Shown in pieces: positions 57,115 through 64,000 of a DNA stretch of 64,000 nt. The notes under the pieces were generated by a model, which did no database searches, was not told the origin of the DNA, and saw only the letters and a program-made list of their open reading frames with translations. The stretch lies in contig VXIS01000183.1 in the NCBI GenBank assembly GCA_008704415.1, forward strand, positions 1 through 64,000, read 5' to 3'. The DNA comes from Sphaerosporella brunnea (Eukaryota > Ascomycota > Pezizomycetes > Pezizales > Pyronemataceae). The stretch's first letter is position 1. Every line of letters starts with the position of its first letter. A program made the position numbers and the translations under genes.

Positions 57115-59652
57115 CTACTGGTCCCTTCTCCAGCGCCTACTCCACTGATGCTTCGTCTCCTCCTTCCGATTCTTCTCCGCCCACAGCTTGCCAGTAAGCT
57201 GCTTGTACAAGAATGTAGTCGCCGAATGAAAGCGGATGTTATGATCGCTATCCGTAAACCACTGCACATCCATTTTCTGCGGCGGCACCCCCGCAAGCGT
57301 AAGGGTGTCGACCAGCACCGCAGAGTGCTGGAAATGCACGTTGTCGTCGCCGGTGCCATGTTGGATCAGGATGCTGCCGGGCACGTTCTTGAAGCCTTCG
57401 GGCTTGCGCACCGCCGACTCTTTGTAGCCGCCGGGGTTCATCTCGAGGGTTTTCATGTACCGCTCGGTGTACATAGAGTCGTAGAAGCGCCAGTCTTTTC
57501 TGTCGTCAGTGAATGTGCAGTAAAGAGAATAGAAGAGAAGTACCCGAAACAGGAGCAGTGATCAATCCCAACGAGAACACACCGCTGTTGGTCTCGATGA
57601 CTTTGCTGGTTAAGTACCCCCCAAAGCTCCAGCCCCAGATCGCAAGGTGGTTGCCATCCACATACGGCCTCTTTGCCCATTCCTTTGCCGCCCAGACTTG
57701 GTCCTCTGCCTCTAGTTTTCCCAGCTGACGAGCAACAAACGATCGGAAGACGCGGCCTTTGAAACCGGTACCGCGGTTATCAACGGTCACGATCACGTAT
57801 TCAAGCTCCGGATCTGAGGCGATGTAGTGGCGCCATCCAACTATGGTGTACACTTTCGCTACCTGCTGAGCTCCGGGACCTCCATAGGGGTCGAAAAGGA
57901 CCGGGTATTTCTTGCGGGGATCAAAGTTGGCTGGCAGGATTTCCTTCACGTTCAAGGAATAACCATCAGGGTGTCGGAGTTCGTGATATTTGACCGTTGG
58001 TAACTTGTATGCTGCGAGTTTCGCCTTCAGAGCGGCGTTGTCGTTGATGGTCTGCAGAGGCGTCGTCGAGTTGATCGAATATAGCTCTTGGTACGGCACC
58101 GAAGGACCGGTGTAGGAAAGGATGTAGTAGCCGCCACGGGCCGAGAAGGAGGCACCCCACCAGCCGGCAGTATTGGTGTCTACCAGCGCTTTCTTCGCTC
58201 CGGTTGCCAGGTGGACAGAGTACAGGTGCCGCTCAGTCGAGTGACGCTCTGTGGATAGGTAGTACACTAGTTCTCGCACGGCATCGATTTTGACGATCGA
58301 AGCGACTTCCCACTCCCCCTGGGTCAGTGCTTTCGGTTCCCCTCCTTTAACTGGGTAGAGGTACAGGTGATTCCATCCTGTATGGTCCGAAAGATCGATG
58401 TAGTATTTGGTATCACCGGATCCAACTGTGCCAATGTACTGAATCGCAATATTGTTGTCGAGCCATCCATCCGTACCATCCCTTTCACGCACAACCTTCG
58501 AGGTTCCTGTGGCCACATCAACGAGGACGAGTTTTTCCTTGTCTTGCACCCGGTTGAATGCGCGGAAAATAACGTTCTCATGGTGGTCCGCCACCCACGC
58601 TACTTCGCCAATAATTAGGTCGTCCTTGGCAAATGCGTTGAAGGGGATCTCCTTGACATCAACTGAGGCAATTTTGAGAAGGTTGAATGTAACAGTCGGA
58701 TTAGTCTCGGAGACCTTCGGGTACCGGATCTCGAGTTCTTTCGGATACGGTGGCGCCACAGTCTGTCCGGCCATGTAGTAGGGAACGGTGTAGGTAGGCA
58801 CTCCGGTCTCGTTCATCCGCAGGAAGGCCAGGTACTCTCCGTCGGGCGAGAACCAGAGCGTGAACCTGTCGCTAAAGATTTCTGCCTACTCAGCATCGCA
58901 TTCCCCAGAAAGAATGCACGCGGCCGAATGCAATATGATGAAAAAACGAAAAAAAAAAAAAAAAAAAAAAAACTCCCTAGAAGGAATGCCATGGCCGCAA
59001 GCGGCCGAATGCAATTTGATGAAATAGGAAAAAAACTCCCCGGAGAGGTTCTGTTCGTCTTACCTTCCTCGTAAACCCAGTCCGGGACGCCATTGAACAC
59101 ATCCGGTCCGCCATCATTGGTCACTCTGGTCACGGTGCCGTTCTTCCAGAGGTATAAATCATTCTTCCGCACAAAGGCAATGGTGTCCCCCACTGGGCTC
59201 CACTCCGCATACTGAATGTCCGCCGCCTGATCCGCCACCAGCGGCACCACGCTTCCGCTGTCCCGGTTGAAGATGAAGTAATTGGCGAAGTACGAGTGAC
59301 GATACTGCTTCGTGTAGTTCGCAGCGAACAGCACGTGCTTCCGCGACGGCTGGATGAACGAATCGTAGTACTGGAAGCCGAGCTTAGATGCGTCCACGAA
59401 GGTCTCGTTAACACCCGTGACGATGTTCTTCAAGATCAGCGAGGCGGTCACTGGGTCGGTCTCGATGTAGGCGCCGTCGGCGTTTTCCGCATCCACCCAG
59501 GCGACTGAAGTCAGCTTAGGAACCCAGCCAGGAGTGAAGGCTTCGGTGTAATTGAGGAGCTTGGAGGAGGTGGAGGAGGATTGAGCGAGAACCAGCAGCG
59601 GCAGGGCAGCAGCTGCCGACAGCAGAGCGGAGGTAAAATCACGCACCCTCAT
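57115..59652 (-). CDS. dppIV: Dipeptidyl peptidase IV (secreted, S9B family)
   Basis: Three exons (59652-59064, 58881-57544, 57494-57115) give 768 aa, matching fungal secreted DPP IV. A signal peptide is visible ([17 protein letters not shown]). The S9 catalytic triad is Ser615 in GWSFGG, Asp in GTGDDNVHF (about 692) and His727 in SDHNIRF. The substrate-binding double-Glu motif DWVYEEE spans the first intron (YEE|EIF). Many N-x-S/T sequons occur in the N-terminal beta-propeller. It removes X-Pro or X-Ala dipeptides from the N-terminus of extracellular peptides. The first intron is 182 bp instead of the usual 50-70, because it contains two GGCCGC-palindrome repeats and a 25-bp A run. The second intron (57543-57495) is 49 bp. 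The protein itself looks intact. Confidence 0.93.
58911..59035. repeat. Two GGCCGC-palindrome repeats inside a DPP IV intron
   Basis: Two head-to-tail units: GCACGCGGCCGAATGCAATA plus TGATGAAAAA (58915-58945), followed by a long A run, then GCCATGGCCGCAAGCGGCC plus GAATGCAATTTGATG (58988-59021). Both match the family seen at 12693, 19760 and 21879. All lie between the splice sites of the first DPP IV intron. Confidence 0.65.
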
Positions 59653-62600
59653 GTTGTCGAGGGGGAGGGAGAGGAAGGAGAGAGGAGAGTGGGGGGAGAG
59701 GGAGAGAGAGAGACAGTCGACTCCGAACAGCTGCAGAAGAACAACAACACCGTTCCTGCAGTCAGCCGTGCTGCGTATTTATGCATGCGGGCGGCAGACG
59801 GACTAAAAACGGCATTTGAAGGGACGCATTCGGCCGCAACCCAGCCTACTCGACGTATCTATGCATATCACAAGAACAAGCGTGGTACAGCGATAATTTT
59901 GGTCGTAAAAAAATATGGATGACTTCCCGTGAACCTTAGACCCGGGTACCACTTCATCCTGCAGCTCAGCCCTAACCCAGAGATCAGCAATCCCTGCGTT
60001 TGATTTGGTTGCTACAAAGCATGCATCGCTTATCGAAGGGCATGCGCGAACCACGAGGGCCATCATGATTGGTGATGAAATAGGCACTCCGTTGGCAAGT
60101 ATGTGGAGTAAATCACTTTGGTTACCACCTACAACGACGCCATAACCTTGGGTATTAACTTCCGATCGGGCTGAACCGAGCACGTGCGCCCATCAATGTT
60201 TGATTAGAATATAGCCCCCGCGGCAATCAGTTAGGGTTGAACACGAGCCAAGTATGACGCGCGAAAAGACTCCGGGCTCGAGCCTATCGGCCATGCTTTG
60301 TAGATAGCCTGAAGCCTGAGCAAAGGCCCCTGACGGTAGCAACGAACAAAGCTCATGGTGATGGGGAACCATAATGCGCCGCGAGGGGATATAAATACGG
60401 GCCTGTGCAGCCTGTCTTTGGTGCATCAAGTTCAAGTTCGCCGCCAAGTTCAAGAACATGTCTGCATAACCCCCTTCCCCCAGGGTGCTTCGTCTCTTTT
60501 TTCTATTCTCAGATGGTTAATACCACACGGCCTGCTAAGCGTTGCGCCTCCAGAGATCCGGAGGAAGATGAGTACAACCCACACTGGTATGAGCAGGAGG
60601 GCGTGGACGACTCGGACGAGCAGGGGGGGGGAGGAGGAGGAGGAAGAAGACTCAGACGATCCACACAGTCAAAAAGTTGAGCTTTTCGCCTGAGCGAGCT
60701 TTCCTATCTAGCCTCGCTGGATGATATAGTACAAAACCCGATAGACACCAGCAGGGGGAGCATGCCAGTACCTAAAAAAAATAACCACTACGTCTGGGCC
60801 TGCTGTCAAACGTAAAATTCTCAGTATTATTAGAGATCTTGAGTATAGGCAACACACCCGCCTGTCAATCCGCATACTCAGAGTCCACTCGAGTAAATCC
60901 AATCCCGCCTCGAGTCGGCTCATGCCCAACCCTAGCAATCAGTCACCTCAGTTCCACTGAGAGCCTGAGCGTTGGAGGAAAGCCACTCGTTGCCTACTCA
61001 AGTATGTGCGGGTTGAAAAAACAGGCCAAACCATCCCCGTCAAGCTTGTCCATGATGGCGCCCGGCTCCTTCCCAGGTCACTGCGAGTGATTTCTAGTGA
61101 AGCCACCACCCCACTGTTACACACCGTCCCCCCAGATTTGCAATAGTGCTCCGCGTAGGTATCAGCCAGCCGGGCTTTCATAAGAGTCCGATAGCTAACA
61201 GCCCAGCCCGCAACACAGTGATGGCATGGATGACCAGTTTCCCGCTTCAAGCCGGGCGGGAAATATCACCGCTAAGGTGCATGTCCTTCTGCATTCCCGG
61301 AGCGCGCCGCCAGATTTCCGGGCTCGCCGAGTAAGTCCATTCCACACCTCATTAGTGGGCTTGACTAATGCCGGGGGTCAGGACCGTCAGGTACGCCTAA
61401 CGGCTATCTACGTGACGCACGCGGGTTCTTTGGCATGCTGTTGGACGAGGCCCAGAGAAGATGGAGTGAGGAGACTCTTTGAACCAGCCAATGGATAGCT
61501 TTCTTCTGCTTCCCGGGGTTCGAGAGTACCGAAGAGCTTTTAGTTCCCCCATGAAGAGAAGTCCAGAGGACTCGTGGTGTCGTCAAATTTGCCGAGCGAG
61601 GGGAAAGAGGCGATCTTTTTAGATGTCACCCAAATTCCTGAACTCGCGGGTGTTGAAGAAACTCAGGAAAGGTCATTGTTGTCTTTTGGTACTCTAGGAC
61701 TACCGACATCTATCTAGGTATTGGTGCACAGTTAACTCTCTCCTCTCAAAAGGGCAGCGTAAATTTTCGAAAGTGCGGCTATTTGTAGTATGGGACAAGG
61801 TATGACAGCACACGAATAAAACAGATTTCTCGGGGAATACATCGCCTCATCTGTGGCACTATCCGACTGACTGGTAGAGTGCAAACATATGACCGGCAAT
61901 ATTAGGTCGCACATGCATGAAAAAGTAAAAAAAAGGAGAGCCGAAACAGAACAACAGCATGCCCTTTCAATAGTTTGGGTCATCTTCGCTGGACAAGCCG
62001 GCACGGGGGTGCAGACGGTAACTGGTTGGGCCTTGGCGGGAGCAAGATTCCTGGCGGCCGGAACCGGGCGTCGGGGGGTCTCGGGAGCGTCCCTCGCCCC
62101 TGGGCTGCCGGTCGGGCGAAGGAAAATGTTCCTCGACTGGTCGATACCAACAAAGCGGAATGGGCCGATCGTTTCAAGTAGCGAGCCAACCGGGAGTGGC
62201 ACCGAAAACTGTAGCATGGCCGAGCCCGTGTCCACAAAACTGTGGGCATATATTTCGACGGCCAGATGGCTGAGGTTGCTGGGCACTGCGGTTCTAAAGA
62301 AGCGGTCCCACTCTCCTCAGAAGCGGGGGGTCATCGGGGATTCGAGGTTTGCCTTCACTACGATCTGGATTCCAGCCGCGTCTGGGTGGATGAATTGGCC
62401 CGCATGGCTATTCCTGAGATGCGCAAGGGTTTCTGGCAACAGGTATTCGCGCTGTGTAGTAGGAAGTTTATGGGGATCATCAACGGACTGTACGATGGTA
62501 CGCAGCTAGTACGAACGAAAAGAATCTTGTTGTTTTCGTGGCGTAAAAGCACTCTTGTTGGCAGGAGAATTACTGCTCAGTGCCGAAGGTGGGAGTGAAG

Positions 62601-63629
62601 CGGATTGGCAGCCAGCCAGCCTGGCTGTGATCCGAGTGACTTGCAGTGAGCCATAACACCATCCACGTGAACCCATCCCGCCAATCGCCATGCACTCGAG
62701 ATCGATTATAGATTATAGTGTGGGCGTCTTCGATCCCTGGCCACGGCTTGACCGCCTTTGAGTTTGACGGATCCTATCGCTCACGCTGGCAACGGAAAAT
62801 TTCATGCACAGAACCTCTAACCCACTCCTCGGCTTGAAATCAGAGAAGGAGGCCGGTTTGCTGACCATTCTTGTGCTTAACCTTGCTCGTAACTGATAAC
62901 CCATAGTATGTTGAATACGTTGTGAGCCGTAACGGGGCGGTCCACGTCTCCACGGGAGATGATGTTGTGATAGTTTATCATTACTTCAACAAACTGTACA
63001 AAGAGTGCAGGATCAAAAGAGCCTTTTTCCCCGCGATCTTTGGCTGTGAACTGAAGGACTGGCAGAACGCGACACGCAAAGGAGATTGCCAACGGTTAGT
63101 TCCCGCGTTGACGTCCACCATACACAGTCGCAGCAAAGGACTAACAGTCTTTCCAGATCATGGCAAGGCCGTGTACAGGTTGTTCGACTGCTTGGATGCT
63201 TAAGATTGTTTCATAATGCGAGCTCTGGTGGCGTGGCTGTGTTGGGGTCCTGAGTCGATGTGGTGGTGCGATGTGCTGTGAACTTCAAATATCCTTGCCT
63301 TCTATCTACAGTTAGATTCTATCGCTTCGGATCTGTTGGATTTGCATTGTTGTTGCCCAACGAAGAGTTTGAAGTTCTCCTGCCACTGGGGGCACCTCAT
63401 CATGGTTGATAACTCGCTTGCTGATAGGGCCGGCTGTCAGCCCAGCTGTCTCAGGGCAGACTGGGGCGATTGGGTGCACTAACAAAACGCGTTTATTTGT
63501 TCGAACACTCAATTTTCTTACAATACTGTTGCGAGCAACGAGGTATGTACCTATCACCAGTGTCAGAACCACTGGGTTTGACACCGAGTGATACCAAGTG
63601 AAGCAATAGATAACTGCAGATCAGTTACA
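59653..63629. other. Gene-poor terminal region
   Basis: Contains the DPP IV promoter region (CT-rich leader at 59655-59720) and otherwise only fragmentary frames. Two plus-strand stretches look protein-like without a recognisable family: about 62330-62500 (DLDSSRVWVDELARMAIPEM) and about 62910-63095 (YVVSRNGAVHVSTGDDVVIV). The GGCCGC family leaves a trace near 59826 (GCATTCGGCCGCAA). Confidence 0.4.
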
Positions 63630-63630
63630 G

Positions 63631-63760
63631 GGAAAACGCCGTTATTCTGTTCGACGAGGCCCGCAAAATCTACTGGGACTGGTCTCTGTGGATCGACTTT
63701 TTCAAGTCCCTGGAACTGGGCGGGTTGTCATCTTCTGCCTGCTCCTTTACCCTCATCCTA
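63631..63760 (+). pseudogene. Fragment of a fungal P-loop ATPase-like protein
   Basis: Reads ENAVILFDEARKIYWDWSLW and IDFFKSLELG before a frame change, after which RVVIFCLLLYP continues in the next frame. A Walker-B-like hhhhDEA, a W..F.K helix and then a hydrophobic strand is a pattern I associate with expanded fungal P-loop proteins of unknown function. Upstream exons are not recognisable and stops follow, so this is most likely a relic. Confidence 0.3.
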
Positions 63761-64000
63761 TGATCCGCCTGTCCTCCAGCAAGTGCAACAAAGCGGGCCA
63801 ACTGTCCTCACGCAAAAGCAAATCACCAATTCGCCTGAGCCCCCGGTGCTAACTATATTACGATATAGTCGCTGCCTGTGCAATCGCCTATCTCCACAGC
63901 AATATTCTTCAGCTCCTTGGTGTGGAGCAGCGTATCCTGCGAACCGTCAGGAGAAAGAGAAATGCCTGTTGTCGAGAAAAGCCTTTTTAATCGTTTCTGA

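Noticed and set aside
60512..60760. Short acidic protein MVNTTRPAKRCASRDPEEDE with a G-run frame change
   Set aside because: Only about 55 codons, interrupted at an eight-G run, no domain; too weak to call a gene, though it could be a relic.
61889..62598. Overlapping frames of 206 and 118 codons on the plus strand and 184 on the minus strand
   Set aside because: Three competing frames without domains or clear introns; GC-rich composition keeps them open by chance.

Overview
The window reads as nuclear DNA of a filamentous ascomycete (Pezizomycotina). Coding genes carry short introns (about 50-70 bp) with GTANGT-type donors, CTGAC/CTAAC branch sites and YAG acceptors. The recognisable proteins are typical of moulds: a Ppo oxylipin synthase, an AAL-type fucose lectin, a fungal dipeptidyl peptidase IV, an MDR-type ABC transporter, a DUF3684 sacsin-like ATPase and BTB proteins. 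I cannot place it to genus. No tRNA, rRNA or CRISPR array was found. All calls come from reading the sequence by eye, without database searches.

Layout: 0-2 kb, an UNC93/MFS-like membrane protein (-). 2-4.6 kb, MITEs and a Tc1/mariner relic. 4.6-8.7 kb, a Ppo fatty-acid dioxygenase/P450 fusion (-) with 11 exons and a MITE inside one intron. 8.7-13 kb, gene-poor, with a PIF/Harbinger relic. 13.0-14.1 kb, a fucose-lectin gene (-). 14.2-23.7 kb, a repeat island: fold-back elements, a SINE-like unit, an 814-bp hAT element with 8-bp target duplication, a TA-flanked MITE, and a 1,020-bp element with 38-bp inverted ends and 8-bp target duplication that carries a non-transposase reading frame. 23.7-28.5 kb, a divergent gene pair: an ATP-grasp-like/TauD oxygenase fusion (-) and a PaaK-like adenylate-forming enzyme (+). 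30.0-35.1 kb, a 1,685-aa sacsin-like protein ending in an HExxH motif (-). 36.7-37.9 kb, a BTB protein (+). 38.3-40 kb, a hAT relic. 42.5-46.6 kb, a full ABC-B transporter (+). 47.1-48.0 kb, a dienelactone-hydrolase-like protein (+). 49.7 kb, a small unknown protein (+). 52.1-52.5 kb, a truncated second copy of the first gene. 52.9-54.1 kb, a second BTB protein (-). 57.1-59.7 kb, secreted DPP IV (-) with repeat copies in an intron. 59.7-64 kb, mostly relics.

How the genes may work together: the 23.7-28.5 kb pair shares one 987-bp promoter region. It combines a carboxylate-amine ligase fold, an Fe(II)/2-oxoglutarate oxygenase and an acyl-adenylating enzyme, which is the make-up of a minimal small-molecule pathway. 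This is the best candidate here for an undescribed system. The other genes look independent. The second theme is transposon traffic: at least ten families of short inverted-repeat elements, two of them sitting inside introns of otherwise intact genes.
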